Source of the DNA: Polyangium sp. 6x1
Lineage (GTDB): Bacteria; Myxococcota_A; Polyangia; Polyangiales; Polyangiaceae
Length of the DNA: 44,287 nucleotides
Direction: 5' to 3'
Assembly (NCBI RefSeq): GCF_029946515.1
Contig: NZ_JARZHH010000084.1
Coordinates: 1 to 44,287 of the forward strand
Part shown: piece after piece, positions 1-6,928 of the stretch
Position numbering within the stretch: position 1 is the stretch's first letter
Layout: each line of letters starts with the position of its first letter
Translations under genes and position numbers: made by a program
Notes under the pieces: model-generated
Database searches by the model: none
The model's input: the letters and a program-made list of their open reading frames with translations, nothing else
Told to the model about the DNA's origin: nothing

Positions 1-225
1 CGACGCGCGCTCCACGAGCCCGCCGCCGGCCCCTCCCATCCCGCCGCCCGCGCCGCCCGTCCCGCCGGCGCCGCCCGCGCCGCCATTCCCGCCCGCGCCG
101 GTCCCGCCGGCGCCGCCCGTATTCGACGACGACGGGTCATCCGAGCAGCCGGCCGCCGCGATCACGGCGGCCGCGCTTGCCAGAACGAGCGCAATCCACC
201 GGCCCCTCCACCCGCGATGATTCAT
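1..225 (-). CDS. Partial lipoprotein with Gly-rich linker
   Basis: Only the first 75 codons are in the window; the gene continues beyond base 1. The start ATG (225) follows GGAGG with a 5-base spacer. The N-terminus is Arg-rich, then a hydrophobic stretch (WIALVLASAAAVIAAAGC) ends in an AAGC lipobox, so the product should be an exported lipoprotein. The mature part starts with SDDPSSSNT and runs into a low-complexity Gly/Ala/Thr linker made of GGAGGTGG-like units, a tether common in secreted proteins of Polyangiales. The functional domain lies outside the window, so no activity can be assigned. The linker codons give a GGC/GCC-rich repeat on the DNA. Confidence 0.8.
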   Translation of the reverse strand, partial: MNHRGWRGRWIALVLASAAAVIAAAGCSDDPSSSNTGGAGGTGAGGNGGAGGAGGTGGAGGGMGGAGGGLVERAS

Positions 226-267
226 GAATTCCTCCAGGAAAAGCAAGCGACGTAGCGACTCGTACGA

Positions 268-297
268 GTCCTATCGCCCAATGCCATTTCCTGTCAA
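268..297 (-). promoter_or_regulatory. Putative sigma-70-type promoter of the first lipoprotein
   Basis: On the minus strand a perfect TTGACA (297-292) is followed after 18 bases by TAGGAC (273-268), about 40 bases before the ATG at 225. This is inferred from consensus similarity only. Confidence 0.45.
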
Positions 298-333
298 GGA
301 ACACCGGCTCACCGGCGGGCAGAGCGGCCCGGC

Positions 334-1062
334 TCAGCTCCCGCCGAGGATGCCGTACAGCTCCTTCTTCGTCGCCTCGTCGTCCGCGCTCACGGCGACG
401 AGCGTCGTCCCGACGAGCTGCGCCTCCTTCTCGGCGAGGGACTTTTCATAATGGATGGTCTCGATCACGAGCGTGCCTGCGTCCCCCGAGAGGAAACGGT
501 GGTTGTACACGACGCCGCTCGGCGAGAGCCGGCCACCCGAGCGGCTGCCGAGCTCGGTCAGACCCCACTTCTTCACGGCATCGTCGAATTTGGAGTCATT
601 GAAGAGGTCGTCGGTGGCCTTCTCCGGGGAGCAGATCGCGGCGACGTCCTTCGCGAACGGCGCGAGCGCCGGCGCGGGCTTCTTGTCCGACGTGGGCTCC
701 CAGCCGAACCGGATCATCGCGCCTTTGCCCGTCGTGAGCTCGGGCTTCGGCGCGCCCTCCACGGCCTCGCCGAGCGCGTCGATCCAGACCTGGGCGGAGC
801 GCTGGTCGTTCTCCTCGCCCTTCGTGATTTTGAGGTAATGCGAGGGCCAGTTCTGCTCCAGGTCCTCGTTCGACTCGATCTTCCAGCCCGCCTTCGTCAG
901 GCGCTCTTCCAGGCCCTTCGACGAGACCGCCGTCCCCTTGCCGGCCGAGGCGCCGGCGTTCTTCGAATCAGCGGAAGCGCCCGCTGTCGAATCCGACTTG
1001 CTGCATCCGTAGCCAGCGGTGGTGAGAGCGAGCACGAGAAGAACGATGTTTTGCAGGCGCAT
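334..1062 (-). CDS. Lipoprotein of unknown function
   Basis: The product is 242 residues. The ATG at 1062 is preceded by GAGGG at a good distance. Residues 1-19 form a signal sequence (MRLQNIVLLVLALTTAGYG) ending at Cys20; the lipobox is not canonical at -3, but the following Ser/Asp/Ala-rich linker (about 21-45) is typical of lipoproteins. The remainder is a soluble domain with one further Cys in AAICSPEKA. No family was recognised. It has no close co-directional partner: about 110 bases separate it from genes on either side. Confidence 0.75.
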   Translation of the reverse strand: MRLQNIVLLVLALTTAGYGCSKSDSTAGASADSKNAGASAGKGTAVSSKGLEERLTKAGWKIESNEDLEQNWPSHYLKITKGEENDQRSAQVWIDALGEAVEGAPKPELTTGKGAMIRFGWEPTSDKKPAPALAPFAKDVAAICSPEKATDDLFNDSKFDDAVKKWGLTELGSRSGGRLSPSGVVYNHRFLSGDAGTLVIETIHYEKSLAEKEAQLVGTTLVAVSADDEATKKELYGILGGS

Positions 1063-1173
1063 GAATCCCTCGAAACAGGAATGACGAGAATCGGGTAAAA
1101 TCGACGTGGCCGTCCCTACCAGGCACTTCGTCCCGATGTCAAGACGGACCTGCGAAAAACGTTTCGCAGCGAG

Positions 1174-1752
1174 CTACTTCTTTCGTTTCCGCTTCTCGCC
1201 GAGCACCGCGCGCTTCGTCGCGAGATAGGCCCCCGCGTCCGCCTTCTCGCCGTGGGCCCAGTTCTTCATGAGCGGGACGATCTCGTCGTCCCACGGATCC
1301 GCGAGACGCAGGCGCACGAAGTCCGCGTAGAGCGCCGAGAGCGAGGTCTCGAGGTCTTCGAGCAGCATCATGCGCTCGTAAAAGACCTCGTGTTTCTCGT
1401 CGTTCTTCTTGAGCTGCGTGGGCAACTTGAGGCCCGAGAGCGCCAGCGAATCGGCCTTGAGCGTCCAGGCATACTCGCGCTCCCCGTGCACGAGGCGCAT
1501 CTTCGCCTCCTTCGGGAGCTTGCCCTGCCGGAGCGCCTCTTTCGCCTCCGGCGACGAGGCCGGAATCGCGCCCTTGAGACGGCTCTCTTCTTTCTCCAGG
1601 ACGAGCGTGATCTGCGCCTCCAGCCACATCGAGACCGGATCGGCGCCCGTCGGGTGCAGGTTCGTCTCCTGCATTTCGCTCTCGAACCAGAGCCAGACCA
1701 CGAATTCACGCCCCATGAAGCGGCGCCCTTCGATGAGATCCAGGAGCTCCAT
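1174..1752 (-). CDS. RdgC-partner-like protein (hypothetical)
   Basis: The product is 192 residues. Its ATG (1752-1750) overlaps the TGA of the upstream RdgC-like gene (1754-1752) as TGATG, so the two are almost certainly translationally coupled. A much longer open frame reaches upstream, but that part is out of frame with the real upstream gene. Near the N-terminus is RRFMGREFVVWLWFESE; similar (F/L)GREF-WLW segments are, as far as I recall, found in proteins next to or within RdgC-like proteins of deltaproteobacteria. The C-terminus is basic (GEKRKRKK). No catalytic motif is visible. The tight coupling suggests it acts with the RdgC-like protein; that role is inferred. Confidence 0.7.
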   Translation of the reverse strand: MELLDLIEGRRFMGREFVVWLWFESEMQETNLHPTGADPVSMWLEAQITLVLEKEESRLKGAIPASSPEAKEALRQGKLPKEAKMRLVHGEREYAWTLKADSLALSGLKLPTQLKKNDEKHEVFYERMMLLEDLETSLSALYADFVRLRLADPWDDEIVPLMKNWAHGEKADAGAYLATKRAVLGEKRKRKK

Positions 1753-2396
1753 CAGCGCGCCTCCTCTTCCAATCGGGCAAGGATCGTCGGTTCGAGCCCG
1801 GCCATGGCCCGCGCCTCCTTGGCGTCGAGGCCAAGCCGATCGGCGGCCGTGCCCGGGCTCTCGGGCACGAGGTCGACCTTGAACGTGCGCTTGAAGAGGT
1901 CGTCGAGCAGGGCCGAGATGCGCTCGGATTGGCTGTACAGGTGGAGCACGTTCGTCCGCAGATTCCACACGACGTCGTAACTCTTGAGCGAGGGCACGAG
2001 CTGGCGCCGCAGCTTGCGCACGACCATCGTCTTCAACTCGGCCTTCGCCTGCCGGCCGAGGCGCTCGAGGCCCCTCTTCGCCAGGAGCGCCTGCTCGGCG
2101 TCGCGCAGGTGGGCCTTGAGCAGCGGACCGGGGATGACCCACCGATCGAGGCGCAAGCCGAGACAAACGTACTCGTTGTAGAAGACCTTTTCGTGATCGA
2201 GGTCCGTGACGAAGGGATCCTCGATGCTGGCCCAGCCCGCGCCCTCGTTCTTCTCGTCGTCGGGCGAGAGGGGCTGGAAAGCGTTGGCACGGATGCGCTT
2301 CAGCGTCGTTCCGGGAACATCGTCGGGAATGTCACCGGTGACGTAGAAGCGCGAGAACGTGAGGCTACCGCGGAGTGCACCCAAGGTCGGGCCCAT
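1752..2396 (-). CDS. RdgC-like recombination-associated protein
   Basis: The product is 214 residues, shorter than the roughly 300 of E. coli RdgC. It opens with GSLTFSRFYVTGDIP, followed by a segment like the RdgC 'GW' region (EGAGWASIEDP) and ELKTMVVRKLRRQLVPSLKSYDVVWNL, which matches the RdgC pattern of a basic helix followed by a strand. RdgC is a ring-shaped DNA-binding protein that modulates RecA. An in-frame TAG directly precedes the ATG at 2396, so this is the most upstream ATG possible; the ribosome site is weak. The coupled downstream gene may supply the rest of the protein. The family call is by eye and moderately sure. Confidence 0.6.
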   Translation of the reverse strand: MGPTLGALRGSLTFSRFYVTGDIPDDVPGTTLKRIRANAFQPLSPDDEKNEGAGWASIEDPFVTDLDHEKVFYNEYVCLGLRLDRWVIPGPLLKAHLRDAEQALLAKRGLERLGRQAKAELKTMVVRKLRRQLVPSLKSYDVVWNLRTNVLHLYSQSERISALLDDLFKRTFKVDLVPESPGTAADRLGLDAKEARAMAGLEPTILARLEEEAR

Positions 2397-2545
2397 CTAC
2401 GAGCTTCGCCGCGCGGAGGCAAGAGGGTTCGACGAGAGGGCGCGAGGGCCCGGGAAAACGGGCCCTCCTCGGTGATCTCCTCCTCGAAGAACGATCGGCG
2501 CCTCGCGAAATGGATACCGAGAGCAAGCTCGATGGCCCGCACCAG

Positions 2546-3370
2546 CTAAGCCACGCCGAGCTGCTTGCACACCTCGACGAGCGCCACCTCCGCGCCCGCG
2601 GCGATGGACAGGATGCCCGGCTCGCTGATGCGCGGCGTGGGGTCGATGTTGAAGATGGGCACGCGGCGCCGGAGCGCGAGTTTCGTCACGAAATCGGTCA
2701 CGCCAACCGAAAAGGACGTGCCCGCGAAGATCACGAGCCGCGCCTGCACCTGCGCGGCGACGCCCACGCGCCTCCACTGGTAATCGTGGTGGCCGGCGTA
2801 CGCCTCGTCGAACCAGAGGACGTGCATCCGCAGAAACGAGCCACACGAGGGGCAACGAGGCACGTTCGCTTCCACGGGGTTTGCCCGGAACGCCGCGAGA
2901 TCGACCTCGCTCGCCTTGATGGATCCCTCGGGCGCGCCGAGGTCGCAGCCGACCTGCGAACATCGATACCGATCACTCGTCCCGTGGACCTTGATCATGC
3001 GCTGCGACCCGGCCTGCTCATGCAGGGTGTCGACGTTCTGCGTGACGAGGAGGAACTCGCCGCCCCTCTCGAGCTGGAATCGCTCGAGCGCCGCGATGGC
3101 GTGATGCCCCGGGTTCGGCTTCGCCCCTTCGAGCTTGTCGAATCGCGAGAGATACCATTTCCAGGAGCCCGCCGGGTCCTCGCGGAAAAACTCGTGGGTG
3201 CCGAGCTCGGTGACGTCGCGCTTCCAGACGGCGTCGGGATCGCTGCCGCGGAATGTGGGGATCCCGCTGGCATGGCTGACGCCGGCCCCGGTGACGATCA
3301 AGATCTGTTCGGGGTGCGTGGACCGCACGGCGTCCGTGAGCGCGGCGAGAGCGTCCTGCATGAGACGCAC
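2546..3370 (-). CDS. Sir2-family NAD-dependent protein deacetylase
   Basis: The product is 274 residues, normal for a bacterial sirtuin. The NAD-binding signature GAGVSHASGIPTFRG spans about residues 28-42, TQNVDTLHEQAG spans 110-121, and the catalytic His is H129 in KVHG. Four zinc-ligand cysteines are visible (C137, C142, C173, C176). Sirtuins remove acyl groups from lysine using NAD, giving nicotinamide and O-acyl-ADP-ribose. An Asp/Ala-rich insert with PEGSIKASEVDLAAFRAN lies between the cysteine pairs. The gene stands alone, 63 bases from an XRE regulator on the same strand and 149 bases before the RdgC-like gene. Confidence 0.9.
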   Translation of the reverse strand: MRLMQDALAALTDAVRSTHPEQILIVTGAGVSHASGIPTFRGSDPDAVWKRDVTELGTHEFFREDPAGSWKWYLSRFDKLEGAKPNPGHHAIAALERFQLERGGEFLLVTQNVDTLHEQAGSQRMIKVHGTSDRYRCSQVGCDLGAPEGSIKASEVDLAAFRANPVEANVPRCPSCGSFLRMHVLWFDEAYAGHHDYQWRRVGVAAQVQARLVIFAGTSFSVGVTDFVTKLALRRRVPIFNIDPTPRISEPGILSIAAGAEVALVEVCKQLGVA

Positions 3371-3433
3371 GGTAGCACGAACGGCAGGCGTGATGAACGG
3401 CGAGAGAACGGAGCGACCCCCCCGGGGGCGGTT

Positions 3434-3790
3434 TCAGGCCTTGGCCGTGCCGCGCGCCGAGAGCTCCCGCCGGAGCTTCGGCAGCTCTTTCTTTCCGATC
3501 TTGGTGCGGATGATGTCGGCGATGCGACCGCGCTCGTCGTCCTCCGGGAACGTGAGCAGATCCATCGGCAATACGTCCAGCCCTTGCGCGATGCGCACGA
3601 GCGTCTCGACCGTGATCGCCGCGAGCCCGTGCTCGATGCTGGAGAGGTGCCCCTTCGACAGTTGCCCGACGTCGGCAACGTGCTGGAGGGACAGACCCCG
3701 TTCGAGGCGAAGCGCGCGGATGCGCGCGCCGACCTTGGCTGCGGCAGGAGAAGGTATGGTTCGTCTGGGCATGATGTTACGATGCCACAA
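3434..3790 (-). CDS. XRE-family helix-turn-helix regulator
   Basis: The product is up to 118 residues. A Cro/CI-type helix-turn-helix is clear: VGARIRALRLERGLSLQHVA, then GQLSKGHLSSIEHGLAAITV and LVRIAQGLDVLPMDLL. The C-terminal 40 residues are charged and probably helical. Two starts compete: TTG at 3790 has AGGAG with a 5-base spacer, while ATG at 3772 (MPRRTIPSP) lacks a ribosome site. I give the TTG form with reservation. It lies upstream of the sirtuin on the same strand, so co-expression is possible. Target genes cannot be read from the sequence. Confidence 0.8.
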   Translation of the reverse strand: MWHRNIMPRRTIPSPAAAKVGARIRALRLERGLSLQHVADVGQLSKGHLSSIEHGLAAITVETLVRIAQGLDVLPMDLLTFPEDDERGRIADIIRTKIGKKELPKLRRELSARGTAKA

Positions 3791-4179
3791 CCTTGCTCCT
3801 GCGACAAACGAAAGTTTGGCGGCGGGTAGAGAGGATCACGCGCGGCGCAGGCCCCCGCGCGCCCCGGTCCGCGCCCGCGCAGGTCAGCGCCTCGGCGTCT
3901 CTCGGGCCGACCCGGGGCCGACCAGGTGATGGGGACGTCGGTGATCGGAATGCGCCGAGCGCGATCTCGTGCACGGGGCGCTCGCGACGCGAGCACGTGA
4001 CGAAAGACGAGGCCGCGCTCCTGGATGCACAGCCGATCGAGCAGGAGCTCCCGCGCGGACGCGACGTCGGGATCGTCCGGGGCGACGTGGAATGCGGCGT
4101 CGCAGACGGCCCGGGCCTTTTCGAGCCCCCCTTCCGTCTGCCCTGGCGCATGCACCACGTGCCGCGAGGAGATCCCCAT
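3777..4179 (-). pseudogene. Possible frameshifted minus-strand gene
   Basis: This otherwise gene-free stretch has coding-like third-position bias on the minus strand. From ATG 4179 the frame reads LEKARAVCDAAFHVAPDDP and DVASARELLLDRLCIQERGL, a helical, TPR-like pattern, up to about base 3985. The bias then seems to move to another frame (RERPVHEIALGAF and later), which reaches a TAA at 3779-3777. One frameshift would join the halves. No ribosome site precedes 4179, and that ATG shares its CATG with the plus-strand esterase start. It may be a decayed gene, a sequencing error or chance. Confidence 0.3.
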
Positions 4180-4879
4180 GATGCACGCCGCACGAAAGCT
4201 CGATCCGCGTGACCTCGGCCGATTGCACGCCCGCCCCACGCCCGGCCCCCGCGACGACGCCCAGCGAGGCGACAGGCCGCTCGGGCTCGGCGACAAACGC
4301 GACGGGATCCTCTTCATTCCGTCGAGCTACGACCCTGCCCGCCCGGCCCCGCTGATGCTCTGCCTGCACGGCGCGGGCGGCGCGGCCCGTCATCGCATCG
4401 ATCGCATTCGCCCGGAGGCCGAGCGCGACGGCGTCCTCCTCGTCGCGCCCGATTCGATGAGATCGACCTGGGATCTGCTCCGCGGCGGATACGGCGCCGA
4501 CGTCGCCCGCATCGATCGCGCGCTCGATGCCGTCTTCCATTGCCTCGCCGTGGACCCGGCGCGCGTCGCGATCGAGGGGTTCTCCGACGGGGCCTCGTAT
4601 GCCCTCTCCCTCGGCCTCATGAATGGCGATCTCTTCCGGTTCGTCTTCGCGTTCTCCCCGGGATTCATGCGGCCGCTCACGCGCGTGGGCGCGCCCGAGA
4701 TCTTCATCAGCCACGGCGTCGCCGACCCGGTCCTGCCCATTCGATGCAGCCGGAACCTCGTCCCCTCCCTCGAATCCGCGGGTTATACCTTGACGTACCG
4801 CGAGTTCGACGGGGGCCACGACGTCCCGCAGGGCATGCTCCGGGAGGCGATGGATATCCTCCAAAGTGCGACGACGTGA
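4178..4879 (+). CDS. Alpha/beta-hydrolase, esterase/PHB depolymerase-like
   Basis: The product is 233 residues. The ATG at 4178 follows GAGGAG; an upstream in-frame extension lacks coding character. The fold is visible in order: an oxyanion-hole segment LMLCLHGAGG, the nucleophile elbow GFSDGASYAL (GxSxG type), an acid residue in SHGVADPVLPI, and the catalytic His in FDGGHDVP. The arrangement matches the esterase/polyhydroxybutyrate depolymerase-like branch of serine hydrolases. There is no signal peptide, so it is probably cytoplasmic; the substrate cannot be predicted. The stop codon abuts the stop codon of the convergent neighbour. Confidence 0.85.
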   Translation: MMHAARKLDPRDLGRLHARPTPGPRDDAQRGDRPLGLGDKRDGILFIPSSYDPARPAPLMLCLHGAGGAARHRIDRIRPEAERDGVLLVAPDSMRSTWDLLRGGYGADVARIDRALDAVFHCLAVDPARVAIEGFSDGASYALSLGLMNGDLFRFVFAFSPGFMRPLTRVGAPEIFISHGVADPVLPIRCSRNLVPSLESAGYTLTYREFDGGHDVPQGMLREAMDILQSATT

Positions 4880-5254
4880 TCAGTGCCGCCGGCGGTTCGT
4901 CTCGAACCCGCCGACCATGATGGCGTGGTCGAGCGGCTCGGAGCGGCCGAACGTCTCCTCGCGCGCCTTGTCCGCGCAAGGGCCGCAAAGCAGCACCTTG
5001 CCCACGTCGACCGCTTCGTACAGACGAACCTCCGCGAGCGCCGCGCAGGCATAACAAGCGCCCACGCCGCGGACCGACCCGCTGCGCCGGGAGGCGAGCG
5101 CGGGGAGAGAATGGCGCGCGGCGGGCGCGCGAGGCCGCACGACGGGGGCGCGCTCGGGCATCGGCGCGACGCGAGCTTTCCCGTTCGGGCCGACCTTCAC
5201 GATCTTCCGCGTCTTGCCTTCTCCGGCGGCGATCGGGGGCGCGTGCCGCTTCAT
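4880..5254 (-). CDS. Small CxxC-CxxC protein of unknown function
   Basis: The product is 124 residues, starting at ATG 5254 behind GAGGA. The N-terminal half is basic and Pro/Ala-rich (MKRHAPPIAAGEGKTRKIVK), probably disordered. The C-terminal half has two CxxC pairs, CYAC and CGPC, about 26 residues apart, suggesting a small zinc ribbon. The end, HAIMVGGFETNRRRH, is not recognised. Its stop codon touches the stop of the convergent esterase with no spacer. Function unknown; nucleic-acid or protein binding through zinc is only a guess. Confidence 0.7.
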   Translation of the reverse strand: MKRHAPPIAAGEGKTRKIVKVGPNGKARVAPMPERAPVVRPRAPAARHSLPALASRRSGSVRGVGACYACAALAEVRLYEAVDVGKVLLCGPCADKAREETFGRSEPLDHAIMVGGFETNRRRH

Positions 5255-5280
5255 CCGTTCCTCGAAACGGATATACAGAA

Positions 5281-5317
5281 GGCCCCGGGGCCTGTCCAGA
5301 CCGGACGCCCCGGGGCC
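5281..5317 (-). terminator. Strong hairpin, probable intrinsic terminator
   Basis: Perfect 11-base arms GGCCCCGGGGC (5281-5291) and GCCCCGGGGCC (5307-5317) enclose a loop that can itself pair GTCC with GGAC. On the minus strand the stem is followed by TTCTGTATAT, a moderate T-rich tail. It lies just downstream of the MYXO-CTERM gene and ahead of the CxxC protein gene, so it should separate their transcripts. Confidence 0.65.
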
Positions 5318-5330
5318 CTCGTGCACGGCA

Positions 5331-6389
5331 TCAACGATTGGAGGAGGCCTCGGGCGACGCCTTCCGCCGCCGGACCACGCGCCTCCGCCGCGCGAACGTC
5401 GCCGCGGCGAGCACGAGCGATCCGAGGAGCAACGAAGACGACGCGCCGCCACTTCCAGCCGTGAGCGCACAGCCGTCGCCGCCGTCGCTCACGTCGCCGC
5501 CGCACTGCGACTCGCCCCAGACGGCGTCCTTCTTCGCGAGGGAATCCGAGCAGGCAGACCCCTCTCCGCTGGTGGTCGTCGTCGCGAGCATTGCGTTGAT
5601 CGCGTCCTGCTTCGAGATCTTGGGCACGTCGAGCGAGCAGATGCTCTCGACCGTTCCATCCGCGCCGAGCCGCGCCGACCAGGTGCTATCACCCGTGTCG
5701 CTGAGCGTGACGAGCACCGCGGTACCGGTGGAACCTGCGTTGTAGACGTCGAGCGTGTCGCCCACCATCGCGACGGAGGCATCGCCGTGGAGGGCGTCGA
5801 CCTTCACGGTGGTCTTTCCATCCGACGCGACCGCCGTCACAGTCCCCTCGGCCACGGCGACGGTCTTGTAGCCGCTATTCGGACAGAAGCATGCGTCGGC
5901 CTTCGTGATGAAGCAATACTCCGGCTGGATCCGGGCCGCCTCGGCCACGCTCAGCCCGGCGCGATCGAGCCAGGCGCGGAGGGTGATGTCCCCTTCGATC
6001 TCGCGGATGAACGCATTGTTTGCCGTCCTTGCCACGCGCGCGACGAGATCGACCTCGCCCGTCGACTCGATGAGGTGCGCCATCGCGCAGCGTGTGCCGA
6101 ACGCGTCCACGAAATAGGGCATGCGGATGCCGGGGAAATCCAGGTTCCGCGGAAAACGCCCGGTGCGAGCGTACCGCTGGAGCTCGGCAATGAGGCCCGC
6201 GCGCGCCGCGCATTGTTCGGGGGACAAGTGGCTCGTGTCGCGCGCGCGGAGCTCGGCGAGGACCCCGCGGAAATGGGCGACGAGGCGCGCCTTCTCCCTG
6301 GCGAGCGGGGAGCGCCCGTGGCGCAGTGTGGCACGCCGGCGGGCCGCGGGGGACGAGCGACGAGACTTGGAGGTCAAAGCAAGGGTCAT
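5331..6389 (-). CDS. MYXO-CTERM surface-anchored protein
   Basis: The product is 352 residues. The start is ATG 6389 behind AAGGAG; a further in-frame ATG upstream (6413) lacks a good site. The N-terminal domain contains NLDFPGIRMPYFVDAFGTRC followed by AMAHLIESTGEVDLVARVAR and ends in EAARIQPEYC, a block I recall from several predicted exported proteins. The middle is a Thr/Ser/Asp-rich beta-like region. The C-terminus has GCALTAG with Cys at about 307, a hydrophobic helix (SSSLLLGSLVLAAATFA) and RRRRVVRRR: the MYXO-CTERM sorting signal, thought to be handled by a myxosortase. No obvious N-terminal signal peptide is seen, which is odd for a sorted protein. Confidence 0.8.
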   Translation of the reverse strand: MTLALTSKSRRSSPAARRRATLRHGRSPLAREKARLVAHFRGVLAELRARDTSHLSPEQCAARAGLIAELQRYARTGRFPRNLDFPGIRMPYFVDAFGTRCAMAHLIESTGEVDLVARVARTANNAFIREIEGDITLRAWLDRAGLSVAEAARIQPEYCFITKADACFCPNSGYKTVAVAEGTVTAVASDGKTTVKVDALHGDASVAMVGDTLDVYNAGSTGTAVLVTLSDTGDSTWSARLGADGTVESICSLDVPKISKQDAINAMLATTTTSGEGSACSDSLAKKDAVWGESQCGGDVSDGGDGCALTAGSGGASSSLLLGSLVLAAATFARRRRVVRRRKASPEASSNR

Positions 6390-6446
6390 TCTAGGCTCCT
6401 TCGGGGCGCCCATCCGCGCCCCGGCGATCCCCGCCTATAGCAGGAG

Positions 6447-6833
6447 TCATGCCGTCGCAAAAAGCGCGTTCAACGCAATCGCGAGCCAGCCGGCGAGCAG
6501 CAAGAGGCCTCCGAGGGGCGTGACCGCGCCGAGCCCACGACGGCCGGTCAGCGTCATGGCGTAAAGGCTGCCCGAGAATAGAAAAATGCCGCCGAGGAAG
6601 AACCAGGGCGCGAGCGCGCTGCCTTCCTTCGTGGGTGTCGGGTGAAGCGCCGTGAGGCCTATCGCAATGGCGTGGAGGAGGTGATATTGGGATCCGGTTT
6701 GCCACCAGGTGAGGCGCTGCTCGGCGTCCGGGAACTGCGTGACCCATTTCTTGAGCCCGTGCGCCCCGAACGCGCCGAGCGCGACCCCGAGGAAGCCGAG
6801 GACGCCGGCGAGCAGGAGGGAGAAACGTTCCAT
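6447..6833 (-). CDS. DUF423 family membrane protein
   Basis: The product is 128 residues, the usual length for DUF423 (YgdD-like) proteins. It is almost entirely hydrophobic, with about four membrane helices, and carries the family's N-terminal GVALGAFGAHGLK and the WWQTGSQYHLLHAIAIGL segment. The internal FLFSGSLYAMTLTG is also typical. It sits in the inner membrane; the function of the family is unknown. The start ATG 6833 has no clear ribosome site. It is divergent from the lipoprotein at 6929, with a 95-base shared upstream region. Confidence 0.9.
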   Translation of the reverse strand: MERFSLLLAGVLGFLGVALGAFGAHGLKKWVTQFPDAEQRLTWWQTGSQYHLLHAIAIGLTALHPTPTKEGSALAPWFFLGGIFLFSGSLYAMTLTGRRGLGAVTPLGGLLLLAGWLAIALNALFATA

Positions 6834-6928
6834 GCGTGGAGCGTGACGCGTGCGCGGCCATCGCGCACGAACCGGACGCGACGAACATGCCTGGGACGGA
6901 GCGCGGTCGCGGTATGTTGCCCCGGCCG

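Noticed and set aside
1-200. CRISPR-like or tandem repeat at the window start
   Set aside because: The repetition comes from Gly/Ala/Thr codons in a lipoprotein linker, without spacers.
2397-2545. Minus-strand frame between the sirtuin and RdgC-like genes
   Set aside because: The frame (2300-2542) runs out of phase into the RdgC-like gene, with poor start context; the gap is treated as intergenic.
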